Positions 34,336-43,100 of a stretch of 64,000 nt of DNA are shown here, piece after piece. Source of the DNA: J054 sp964613615 (lineage in GTDB: Bacteria > Pseudomonadota > Gammaproteobacteria > Steroidobacterales > GCA-2729495); assembly GCA_964613615.1 (NCBI GenBank), contig CAZTIB010000057.1, forward strand, positions 1-64,000, written 5' to 3'. The notes below the pieces were generated by a model, which had not been told where the DNA came from, made no database searches, and saw only the letters and a program-made list of their open reading frames with translations. A program made the position numbers and the translations under genes. Numbering within the stretch: the stretch's first letter is position 1; each line of letters opens with the position of its first letter.

Positions 34336-35670
34336 ATGGCGGTGAACGCCGAAGATGCGCTAACCGGGCGTGTCGTCGACACGACGGCCGAGGGGCGCGG
34401 GGTGATTCGCGGCGCAGGCAAGGCAGTCTTTCTCGATGGCGCCATCACCGGCGAGCTCGTGCGCTACCGTGTACGCAAGCGGCGGCGCAACTATGACGAG
34501 GCCGAACTGGTGGAGGTGCTGGAAGCATCCGCCGACCGGGTCGAGCCGCGCTGTGCAGTCTTTGGTACCTGCGGTGGCTGTGCGCTCCAGCATATCGATG
34601 GGGCCGCGCAGTTGCGCCAGAAAGAGCGTGTACTGCTGGACAATCTGCAGCGCATTGGTGGCTTACAGCCCGACCGGGTTTTGCCGCCGATTGCCGGCCC
34701 GCCATGGGGTTACCGGCGGAAGGCGCGGCTGGGTGTCAAGTATGTGGCGAAGAAGGGTCGCGTCCTGGTGGGCTTTCGTGAGCGCCATGCCCCTTATGTG
34801 ACGGATACCGAGCGCTGCGAGACCCTGCATCCGGCGGTCGGTGAACGGTTTGCGGCACTGGCGGCCCTGATCGAGGGGCTGAGTTTGCGGGAGCGGATTC
34901 CGCAGATCGAGGTGGGCATCGGCGATACCGGGGCGGCGCTGGTATTCCGGGTATTGGACGCACCGACGCCGCAGGATATCGAGCAACTGCGCGACTTTGC
35001 CCGCACGACAGGGTTGTCCGTATACCTGCAGACCGGTGGGGCAGACACGATCGCGCCGCTGCCGGGTGACGCCGAACCGGCGGCGTTGCGCTACCGGCTG
35101 GATGAGCCGGGCATCGACATCAAGTTTCGGCCGACGGATTTCATCCAGGTCAACCAGACGGTCAACCAGCAGATGGTTGCCCAGGCCCTGGAACTGCTGG
35201 CGCCTGCGTCGCAATCACGGGTGCTGGATCTGTTTTGCGGGCTCGGCAATTTTACCCTTGCTCTCGCGCGCCGCGCGGCCTTCGTCACGGGTGTGGAGGG
35301 CAGCGCCGCCATGGTTGAACAGGCCGCTGCGAACGCGCTGCGCAACGGCGTTCAAAACGTCAGCTACCGCCTTGCTGACCTGGCCACTGCGAATGCGCTG
35401 GACGGCCTGACAGGCGAGGTGTTTGACCGGGTGTTGCTGGACCCGCCCCGCAGTGGGGCGGCAGCCGTGCTCGATGCGATTGCGCATTTCGAGCCGGCAA
35501 GAATCGTGTACGTATCCTGCCACCCGGGCACGCTGGCCCGCGATGTGCAACGACTGACCGCGGAGCTTGGCTATCGCCTGGACGCGGCCGGTGTCATGGA
35601 CATGTTCCCGCAGACCGCGCATGTTGAGACCATGGCCTTGCTGACCAGGAATTCTTTGCATGGCGCATGA
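34336..35670 (+). CDS. rlmD: 23S rRNA (uracil(1939)-C(5))-methyltransferase
   Basis: A 444-residue SAM-dependent rRNA methyltransferase. A TRAM domain opens the protein (about 8-60); the [4Fe-4S] cysteines are seen in RCAVFGTCGGCALQH, with a further Cys in TERCETLHP. The catalytic domain has LDLFCGLGNFTLALAR and, at the end, YVSCHPGTLARD with the nucleophilic cysteine. Length is as expected (E. coli 433 aa). The last 11 bp overlap the next gene. Confidence 0.96.
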   Translation: MAVNAEDALTGRVVDTTAEGRGVIRGAGKAVFLDGAITGELVRYRVRKRRRNYDEAELVEVLEASADRVEPRCAVFGTCGGCALQHIDGAAQLRQKERVLLDNLQRIGGLQPDRVLPPIAGPPWGYRRKARLGVKYVAKKGRVLVGFRERHAPYVTDTERCETLHPAVGERFAALAALIEGLSLRERIPQIEVGIGDTGAALVFRVLDAPTPQDIEQLRDFARTTGLSVYLQTGGADTIAPLPGDAEPAALRYRLDEPGIDIKFRPTDFIQVNQTVNQQMVAQALELLAPASQSRVLDLFCGLGNFTLALARRAAFVTGVEGSAAMVEQAAANALRNGVQNVSYRLADLATANALDGLTGEVFDRVLLDPPRSGAAAVLDAIAHFEPARIVYVSCHPGTLARDVQRLTAELGYRLDAAGVMDMFPQTAHVETMALLTRNSLHGA

Positions 35671-36157
35671 CGGTTCAGCGCAGCGGCTCGTCGTCAGCCT
35701 CACCCGCCAGACCCTGGAACTTCGGGACGAAGAGCGGCTACTGGCGCACTATGCAGTCTCCACATCGCGCTATGGGCCCGGCGAGCGGCGTAATAGTCAG
35801 TGCACGCCCCGCGGCCTGCATCGAATCCGCGCGCGCATCGGGGCCGGGCTGCCGGCAGGGGCCGTGCTGGTTGGCCGCCGACCGACCGGTGAGATCTATG
35901 ACGCCGAACTGGCGCAGCGTTATCCGCACCGGGACTGGATTCTGACCCGGATCCTGTGGCTTTGTGGCTGCGAACCCGCGCGCAACCGGTGGGGCAACTG
36001 CGATTCCATGGCGCGCTTCATCTATATTCACGGCACGCCGGACCGCGAAGTCATGGGCGTGCCTTTTTCCCACGGCTGCATTCGGATGCGTAACAGTGAC
36101 GTGATGGATTTGTTCGAACGGGTGAATGCCGGTACGTTAGTGGACATCCAGACTTGA
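35660..36157 (+). CDS. Signal-less YkuD-fold protein, possible cytoplasmic L,D-carboxypeptidase (ElsL-like)
   Basis: A 165-residue YkuD (L,D-transpeptidase fold) protein that begins directly with the catalytic domain (AHDGSAQRLVVSLTRQTLEL) and has no signal peptide or membrane helix. The active-site motif is intact: His124 in IHGTPDR, then SHGCIRM with Cys140. Acinetobacter ElsL is a cytoplasmic YkuD enzyme that trims the terminal D-Ala from recycled tetrapeptides. The gene overlaps rlmD and is 15 bp before nagZ, the cytoplasmic muropeptide-recycling glucosaminidase, which supports a recycling role here. That role is inference; a secreted enzyme with an unrecognised signal is the less likely alternative. 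Confidence 0.85.
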   Translation: MAHDGSAQRLVVSLTRQTLELRDEERLLAHYAVSTSRYGPGERRNSQCTPRGLHRIRARIGAGLPAGAVLVGRRPTGEIYDAELAQRYPHRDWILTRILWLCGCEPARNRWGNCDSMARFIYIHGTPDREVMGVPFSHGCIRMRNSDVMDLFERVNAGTLVDIQT

Positions 36158-36172
36158 GCTGACCGTATCGCT

Positions 36173-37219
36173 ATGACGCTCGGGCCCCTGATGATCGACC
36201 TGGAAGGCGAAAGCCTGCTGCCGGACGAGCGTGAGCGCCTGCGCTCACCACTGGTGGGCGGGGTCATTCTATTTACCCGCAACTATCGTGACCACGAACA
36301 GCTGGCCGCCCTCACGGCGGAGATCCACGCTGCGTCTTCGCCCGAGGTGCTAATTGCCGTCGATCAGGAAGGGGGGCGCGTTCAGCGCTTCCGTGACGGT
36401 TTTAGCCCGTTGCCTCCCGCGCGCTGGTTTGGCCATCAGTACGACCTGGACCCGGGGCTGGGCCGGCGGCTGGCCAGGCTGGCCGGCTGGGTCATGGCCG
36501 CAGAGCTGCGGGATGCGGGCGTCGATCTGAGTTTCGCGCCCTGCATTGACCTCGATCGGGGACTCAGCGAGGTGATTGGTGACCGGGCCTTTCACAACGA
36601 CCCTGACGTAATCGTGCAACTGGCCGAGTCGTGGATGACCGGTATGCGCGATGCGGGCATGGCAGCAGTGGCGAAGCATTTCCCGGGGCATGGCGGTGTC
36701 GTGCCCGATTCCCACCGGGAACTGCCGGTTGATCAGCGCGAGTATATCGATCTTGCCGAAGACATTTCGCCGTTCCAGCGGCTAGTGGCCTTCGGGGTTG
36801 CCGGCATCATGGTGGCCCACGTTCGCTATCCGCGCATCGATCGCCGCATTGCGAGTCTGTCGCCCTACTGGTTGCAGACGGAACTGCGCCAGAACCTGGG
36901 CTTCTCCGGTGCGGTGTTTTCCGACGATCTCACGATGGGGGCCCTCGCCGAGGCGGGGTCCATCCCAGAGCGGGCCAGGCAGAGCCTGGCGGCTGGCGCT
37001 GACATGGCACTGATCTGCAACGACCCTGAAGCGGCAGCCCAGACCATTGCGGAACTCCCCGCTGATACAGGACCGGCCAGTCACGGCCGGCTGGCGGCGA
37101 TGCGGCCCCGCCGTCCCGACTGGGTTCCCGGCAAGCTGCAGGCGGGCGCACAGTGGCAGGCGCGCGTGACAGAACTCGAGGCGGCGCTGGCGCGTCCGGT
37201 GCTCGCGCTGGATGGCTGA
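36173..37219 (+). CDS. nagZ: Beta-N-acetylhexosaminidase, peptidoglycan recycling
   Basis: A 348-residue cytoplasmic family GH3 glucosaminidase that removes GlcNAc from anhydro-muropeptides; its product induces AmpC in species that carry ampR. The signature KHFPGHGGVVPDSHRELP holds the catalytic His/Asp pair; the family start GPLMIDLEGESLLPDER is intact and FSDDLTMGA carries the nucleophilic aspartate. Ends overlapping the hpt start by 8 bp. Confidence 0.95.
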   Translation: MTLGPLMIDLEGESLLPDERERLRSPLVGGVILFTRNYRDHEQLAALTAEIHAASSPEVLIAVDQEGGRVQRFRDGFSPLPPARWFGHQYDLDPGLGRRLARLAGWVMAAELRDAGVDLSFAPCIDLDRGLSEVIGDRAFHNDPDVIVQLAESWMTGMRDAGMAAVAKHFPGHGGVVPDSHRELPVDQREYIDLAEDISPFQRLVAFGVAGIMVAHVRYPRIDRRIASLSPYWLQTELRQNLGFSGAVFSDDLTMGALAEAGSIPERARQSLAAGADMALICNDPEAAAQTIAELPADTGPASHGRLAAMRPRRPDWVPGKLQAGAQWQARVTELEAALARPVLALDG

Positions 37220-37757
37220 CGGCGGCGAGTTGCCTGCGGGCGCGGAGCTGATCGTCAGCGCAGCGGACGTCGACCAGGCGCTGGACCGGATGGCAGCAGC
37301 GTTGCAAGCAGAAATTCACGCGCAGGACTGCGTCTTGCTGATTGTCATGGTGGGCGGACTCGTCCCCGGGGCGCGCCTGCTGCAGCGTCTGACGGGGGAC
37401 TTCGAGATCGACTACTGCCATGTGACCCGTTACGCGGGCGAACAGCGTGGCGGCGAGCCGCGCTGGCTGCAGCCGCCTCGGGCCCGGCTCGAGGGCCGCA
37501 CGGTGCTGGTCGTCGATGACATCTACGATGAAGGTATTACGCTCGACTATGTCGTGCAGTGTTGCCAGCAGCTGGGTGCCACGCGCGTGCTGACCGCGGT
37601 AGTGGTCACCAAACGACACATGCGGGCCCGCGGTCGGCGGGTCCCGGATATTTCCGGGGTCGAGGTGCCGGATCGCTATGTGTTTGGTTGCGGCATGGAC
37701 CTGGCACATCGCTGGCGTCATTTGCCAGCCATTTACGCGCTGGCAGGGGAGGGCTGA
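37212..37757 (+). CDS. hpt: Hypoxanthine-guanine phosphoribosyltransferase
   Basis: A 181-residue type I phosphoribosyltransferase. The PRPP-binding loop TVLVVDDIYDEGITLDY lies at 97-113, and the early VMVGGLVPGARLL matches the purine enzyme family. It converts hypoxanthine (and probably guanine) to the nucleotide. It is followed immediately by mtiP, whose product is hypoxanthine: a plausible two-step salvage unit. The exact base preference cannot be read from sequence. Confidence 0.9.
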   Translation: MADGGELPAGAELIVSAADVDQALDRMAAALQAEIHAQDCVLLIVMVGGLVPGARLLQRLTGDFEIDYCHVTRYAGEQRGGEPRWLQPPRARLEGRTVLVVDDIYDEGITLDYVVQCCQQLGATRVLTAVVVTKRHMRARGRRVPDISGVEVPDRYVFGCGMDLAHRWRHLPAIYALAGEG

Positions 37758-37758
37758 C

Positions 37759-38502
37759 ATGGCAAAGCTGGCAGTTATCGGTGGCACTGGGGCCGGCGTT
37801 CTTGTGCCAGGGGATCACCTGGTGCGAACGACGGTAGATACCCCGTACGGCCCGCCGTCCGGGCCGCTGCTGCACTGGCGCGACGGCGATGACGACTGGT
37901 ATTTCCTGCCCCGGCACGGCCTGGAGTGCACCATTCCGCCCCATTGCGTGAATTACCGGGCCAACCTCTGGGCCACCCACGAACTGGAACCGGACTGGGT
38001 GGTAGGGATCAATGCGGTGGGTGGTATCCACCCCGACGCGTTGCCGGGCCGGCTGGTCTTCCCTGATCAAATCGTCGACTACACGTGGGGCCGGGAGCAC
38101 ACCTTTGAAGATCACATGAACCGGCCGGTTCGGCACGTAGAGTTCACCGAACCCGTGTCGCCGTCGCTGCGGGGCAAGCTGTTGGAACTGGCCCGGGCGC
38201 ACGGCATCGAGCACCTTGATCGGGGTTGTTATGGCGCTACCCAGGGGCCGCGCCTGGAGACCGCAGCCGAGATCGATCGCCTTGAACGTGACGGTTGCGA
38301 CCTTGTCGGCATGACGGCGATGCCAGAAGCCGCCCTGGCCCGTGAGCTCGGGCTGGAGTACGCGATTTGCGCCGTGGTGGTGAATTACGCAGCCGGTCGG
38401 GGCCCGGCGGAACAAGGCATCCACGCCCAGATCGAAGCCAGCCTGGCCCACGGGATGACCGGTGTCAGCCAGTTGTTGCGGGGCCTGCTCGGCAGGCGGT
38501 GA
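37759..38502 (+). CDS. mtiP: S-methyl-5'-thioinosine phosphorylase (MTIP)
   Basis: A 247-residue member of the purine nucleoside phosphorylase family, type MTAP/MTIP. It begins AKLAVIGGTGAG and has LPRHG, FPDQIVDYTWGREHTF and a conserved TQGPRLETAAEI. Size and neighbourhood (beside nagZ, as in Pseudomonas PA3004-PA3005) favour methylthioinosine over methylthioadenosine as substrate. Products are hypoxanthine and methylthioribose 1-phosphate; hpt upstream would use the hypoxanthine. Confidence 0.85.
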   Translation: MAKLAVIGGTGAGVLVPGDHLVRTTVDTPYGPPSGPLLHWRDGDDDWYFLPRHGLECTIPPHCVNYRANLWATHELEPDWVVGINAVGGIHPDALPGRLVFPDQIVDYTWGREHTFEDHMNRPVRHVEFTEPVSPSLRGKLLELARAHGIEHLDRGCYGATQGPRLETAAEIDRLERDGCDLVGMTAMPEAALARELGLEYAICAVVVNYAAGRGPAEQGIHAQIEASLAHGMTGVSQLLRGLLGRR

Positions 38503-38554
38503 TCCACTTCACAGACCCCGCCCGCCTCGACCTTCTATATTTAGACAAGCTGGG

Positions 38555-38574
38555 CCGGCCTCTCGAGAGGCCGG
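38555..38574. promoter_or_regulatory. 20-bp perfect palindrome upstream of the PAS-GGDEF gene
   Basis: CCGGCCTCTC directly followed by GAGAGGCCGG: a perfect inverted repeat without spacer. No T-run follows, so it is a poor intrinsic terminator of mtiP; it could be a factor-binding site or a stable hairpin in the RNA. Downstream to 38617 the DNA turns AT-rich with a second small repeat, TTAGC (38603-38607) and GCTAA (38615-38619 region). Confidence 0.4.
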
Positions 38575-38617
38575 GGACATTACTTGTGGAAATAAATTAA
38601 GTTAGCCAATTAAGCTA

Positions 38618-39481
38618 ATGATTAACCTGACGAAAAAGTTGCTGACCCAGGCTCTGGATCAGTGTGCGTCAGGGGTCCTCGTGGTGGAGGCAAAGGGCAA
38701 GCGCTGCGCCATCGTGTACGCGAACGAGGCCTTCTCCGACCTGACCGGCTGGGATCCTGGCGACCTGGTTGGCCGGGGCCTCAGAGACTTCCTGGCCCAC
38801 GGTGACCTGCCCAGTGCGGACGCGAGCGAGCTGGAGCACCGGTGGCGCAGTCGCAGCGACGCGCCGGTCGAACTCACCCTGCGGGTTGCGCCGCTATACC
38901 AGCGTCCGGGCTTGCCTGACTACTGGATGCTGTCGCATCCCGGCCCGGCGGCAGCGCGCGACGGACGCCTCCGGGAACCCGCGGGGACGGATACCGTGTC
39001 TGGGCTGCCCAATCGACGGGTCTTCGAAGATGTACTGCACCGCGACTGGGGAATGGCTCGTCGTGACGGCCGGGGGCTGGCGCTCATCCTGTTCCAGGTC
39101 GATGCGATGGACAGCTATCGACAGGTGTTCGGCCGGCACGCGGCGGACGCTTGCCTGCGGAAGGTCGGTCACGCCATCAGCGGTGCGATGCGTCGCTGCG
39201 GTGATCTGGCGGCCCGGGTAGATGCGGATCGATTCGCGGCCCTGGTCGGCGCCGGCAGCGAAGAAGAGGTCGCGGTTTTTGCCGCTGAAATTGCCGACCG
39301 CGTGCGGGGCCTGGCCATTCATCATCCGCGATCCCCGGCGGCCAGATTCGTCACGGTGTCGACGGGCGTCGCAGCCATGGTGCCCAGCGGCGATGAGCCG
39401 GCAGACGAGCTGTTCGCGCGCAGTGAGCGGTCGCTGGAGTCAAACTTGCCGCCCGGCGATGAGCAGCAGGCGAGCGGTTGA
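38618..39481 (+). CDS. PAS-GGDEF protein with degenerate active site and conserved I-site
   Basis: A 287-residue soluble protein: PAS domain (about 8-110, IVYANEAFSDLTGWDPGDLVGRGLRDFL), then a GGDEF domain (about 125-280, starting VSGLPNRRVFEDVL). In the signature region R192 R193 C194 G195 D196 LAAR V DADRF (202-206): the catalytic GGDEF is replaced by DADRF, while the inhibitory RxxD motif (R193-D196) is in its canonical place. It is therefore unlikely to make c-di-GMP but may bind it. The gene stands alone between mtiP and the convergent csiV; the upstream palindrome may regulate it. Confidence 0.85.
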   Translation: MINLTKKLLTQALDQCASGVLVVEAKGKRCAIVYANEAFSDLTGWDPGDLVGRGLRDFLAHGDLPSADASELEHRWRSRSDAPVELTLRVAPLYQRPGLPDYWMLSHPGPAAARDGRLREPAGTDTVSGLPNRRVFEDVLHRDWGMARRDGRGLALILFQVDAMDSYRQVFGRHAADACLRKVGHAISGAMRRCGDLAARVDADRFAALVGAGSEEEVAVFAAEIADRVRGLAIHHPRSPAARFVTVSTGVAAMVPSGDEPADELFARSERSLESNLPPGDEQQASG

Positions 39482-39482
39482 T

Positions 39483-40160
39483 CTAACCCTGCGGTTCCGC
39501 CGCTGCTGCCTCGGGAGCTGCGATTTCCAGTTGCCGGACATAGGCGATGGCACCGAAGCGTGGGTTGTCGAAATACTGGACAAGATCACTGGTCAAGCGA
39601 CGCGATTCGTCGATGTAAGCAGCGGGCGGCGCAACCGGGTTCAGGCTTTGCGTGGCGCCGGGTGATTCCTGCCAGGCCAGGTCCAGGGCGAGGTGCAGGA
39701 AACGTTCTTTGTACAGCGTGACTTGCCCGCTCAAACCGGGCGGCGCTGCGCCTGCATTGCCAACAGGCAGCGGTTGCGCCGCGACCCGCGGGCGGGCCGG
39801 TTGGCTCCAGGACAGGTAGGCGAGGGGCAAATAGGCATCCAGGCGTTCTAGCCGACCCCACGCATCGCCCAGGCTCATGTCATCGGGCGCGAGTTCCGCG
39901 AAGCCCGCCCCGCCTGTGAGCGGGTCTAGCAGCACGAACTCAAGCGCCGGGCCCGGCGCAGTGAACCGTGCGGGCGGCACTTCGCCGGCCAACGGGTTGG
40001 GCGGTGGCGGCATTTCCTGGGTCGAGCGAGTCTGGTCCAGATGTTGAAACACCAGGATCTCCACCGCATAGCGCGGCGGGTCTTCCACGTCTTCCTGAGT
40101 TTGGCCCGGAGGCCCTGCCAGGCACAGGCCCACCAGGGCGATGCGTCCGATTGTCTTCAA
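39483..40160 (-). CDS. csiV: CsiV family peptidoglycan-binding protein
   Basis: A 225-residue protein with an N-terminal signal peptide (KTIGRIALVGLCLAG) starting at TTG 40160, which overlaps the mfd stop as TTGA. The mature part starts RYAVEILVFQHLDQTRS and contains Pro-rich segments and LDAYLPLAYLSWSQPARPRVA, with RRLTSDLVQYFDNPRFGAIAYVRQLE near the end. This is the CsiV family (Vibrio), which helps LpoA-type activation of penicillin-binding protein 1a. mfd-csiV adjacency is common in gammaproteobacteria. Confidence 0.8.
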   Translation of the reverse strand: MKTIGRIALVGLCLAGPPGQTQEDVEDPPRYAVEILVFQHLDQTRSTQEMPPPPNPLAGEVPPARFTAPGPALEFVLLDPLTGGAGFAELAPDDMSLGDAWGRLERLDAYLPLAYLSWSQPARPRVAAQPLPVGNAGAAPPGLSGQVTLYKERFLHLALDLAWQESPGATQSLNPVAPPAAYIDESRRLTSDLVQYFDNPRFGAIAYVRQLEIAAPEAAAAEPQG

Positions 40161-43100
40161 GCCCGCCTCCCGCCTGCAGTCTGCTCGATCGCGGGGAGGC
40201 CCGCCGCCAGGTCGTCCAGCAGCTGCTCCACGCACGCGAAGCGCGCTTCGGGCGCTTCGGCGTCGGCGATGACCCGCAGCCGCTGTTGATTGTCGAAACG
40301 ATACCGATCCGGTGCAGTCTGGATCAAGCCGATCAATGTGAGGGGCTCAACGACGGTGTCTGGCCCGAATTCCACCCGGCCGCCGCTGGCACTCATGTCG
40401 ACGCGCTTCAGGCCCAGTGCTGCGGCGCGCAGGCGCAGTCTCGTCACCAGGAACAGATTGCGCGTGGCCGGCGGGATGATCCCGAAACGATCCACGAGTT
40501 CCACCTGCAAGTCTTTCAGCGCGTCGTCATTCGCCGCGCTGGCAATCCGCTTGTAGTGCACCAGTCGCAGGTGGACATCTGGCATGTAGTCTTCCGGAAT
40601 CAATGCCGGCAGGTGCAGGTTGATGTCGGTCGTCTGCTGGCCCACGCCCTCGGGATCGGGCTCCAGGCCGGCGCGCATTGCTTCCACCGTGCGGGCGAGC
40701 ATCTCGTTGTACAGCGTGAAGCCGATTTCCTGGATCTGGCCGCTCTGTTCCTCGCCCAACAGCTCTCCGGCGCCACGGATCTCGAGATCGTGGGTTGCCA
40801 GCACAAAGCCGGCGCCGAGGTCTTCCAGGGCCTCGATCGCGTCCAGTCTTTTCACCGCGTCATCCGTCATGGCCTCGCGTTCGGGCGCCAGCAGATATGC
40901 AAAGGCCTGGTGGTGGGACCGGCCGACACGACCGCGCAGCTGGTGCAGCTGCGCCAGACCGAAGCGGTCGGCGCGGTTAATCAAGATGGTATTGGCCGTA
41001 GGTACGTCCAGGCCGCTTTCGATAATGGCCGTGCAGACCAGGATATGAAAGCGCCGATGGTAGAAGTCGACCATGATGCGTTCCAGGTCCCGCTCGCGCA
41101 TCTGCCCGTGGGCCACCTCGATGCGTGCCTCAGGGATCAGTTTCGCCACCCGTTCGGCGATGCCCTGTATATCTTCGATACGGTTGTGCACGAAGTACAC
41201 CTGGCCACCGCGTTTCAGTTCCCGCTGACAGGCTTCGCGAATCACCTGGTCACGCCACTGCGTCACGAAGGTCTTGATGGAGAGGCGCGACTCCGGCGGC
41301 GTGGTAATCAATGACAGGTCCCGCAATCCGCCGAGCGCCATGTTCAACGTGCGCGGTATCGGTGTTGCCGTCAGCGTCAGAAAGTCGGCCTGTGTGCGGA
41401 GCGCTTTCAACCGCTCCTTGTGACGCACACCGAAACGGTGTTCTTCGTCGATAACGACTAGCCCCAACTTTTTGAATTCTATACTGTTTTGTAGAAGCCG
41501 GTGGGTGCCGACCACGATATCGATGCTGCCCTTTGCAAGGCCGTCGACGATTTCACGACTGGCCTTGGCGCTCTGGAAACGGCTCAGGCCTGCCACGGTA
41601 ACGGCGGTGTCGGCGAACCGGTCGGAAAAAGTCTGCTGGTGCTGCTGGGCCAGCAGCGTAGTGGGCACCAGCACGGCGACCTGTCGGCCATTGTTGACGG
41701 CGACGAAAGCTGCGCGCAGGGCCACCTCCGTCTTGCCAAAACCCACGTCGCCGCAAACCAGGCGGTCCATGGGTGCGGAACTGCTCAGATCCTGAAGTAC
41801 GTCCTCGATGGCCTTGCCCTGGTCATCCGTGGGTTCAAAGGGGAAGCCGGCGGCGAAAGACAGGTATTCGCCGGGGTCCACGCGCGCTGACTGCCCGCCG
41901 CGCGCAGCCCGCTTGGCGTAGATGTCCAGCAGCTCCGCCGCGGCATCGCGCACCTTGTCGGCGGCTTTCTTGCGGGCGCGCAGCCACTGATCGGTGCCGA
42001 GTCGGTGCAGCGGTGCGTGCTCCGGTGCGGCACCGGTATAGCGGGAAATCAGGTTCAGTGAGCTCACCGGCACGTGCAAGCGGTCGCCGCCGGCATACTC
42101 CAGGGTTACGAACTCGGCTGGCGAGTCGTCGATGTCCAGCCGGCTCAGCCCGGTGTAGCGGCCGACACCGTGTTCGGCATGCACCACCGGCGCGCCAGGA
42201 CGCAGGTCCGTCAGGTCGTTGATCAGGCTTTCCGGATCCTGGACGCGCCGCCTGCGCCGCCTGCGCCGGGGCTGTTCGCCGAAAAACTCGGTTTCGGTGA
42301 GCACGGCCAGCTCGCCGTCGCCAAGAACGAATCCCTGGTGCAGCGGGGCGACGACGATGCCGGCATGCATATCGCCGTCAATGAATTCAGTCCAGCTGGC
42401 GAGCTCGACGGGATTCAGTCCGGCCGGGCGCAGGGTCTCCAGCAACAGCTCGCGGCGCCCCGGCGACTCGGCACTGATCAGCAGGCGGCCATGATGATTG
42501 GCGAGGAATTCGCGGAGCCGGCGGCTCGGGTCCTCGTCGCGCCGGTTCACAAGCAAGGTCGGGGCCGGCTGCACGCCCAGGTTCATTTGCGTCGCGCTGA
42601 GCATTTCCGCGGGGAGCTTCGCAGTGTCGAGCACGGCGCGGTCTCGCGAGTTCAGCGCCTCCAGGTGCAGGTCAGGTGCGACGTAAAGTTCCCCGGGATC
42701 CAGGGCCGGACGCTCGGTATCATGCCGGCACTGTTCATAGCGCTCGTTGACCTGTTGCCACGCATCGCGCAGTGCGCGCTCCGGGTTGCCGACGCAGACC
42801 ACGCAGGTGTCCGCCGGCAGGTAGTCCCAGAAGGTTGCTGGCGCGTCGAAGAACAGCGGGAGGTAATTTTCGATGCCCGCCGGCAGCCGCTGTTCGCTGA
42901 CCTCGCGGTAGATCACAGAGTTGGCTGGATTGCCTTCGAAGCGGGCGCGGTAACGCAGGCGGAAAGCCTTGACGGCGTCCGAGTCAATCGGTATCTCCCG
43001 GGCCGGCAACGTGTCCAGCGTGTCCACCTGGCCGGTCGTAAGCTGCGAATCGGGATCGAACTCGCGAATGGACTCAATTTCGTTGTCCAGGAAATCCACC

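Noticed and set aside
39968..41314. Long + strand open frame (about 448 codons) over csiV and mfd
   Set aside because: It is antisense to two well-supported genes, and codes for a biased His/Gln/Arg-rich product with no recognisable domain; typical of GC-rich shadow frames.
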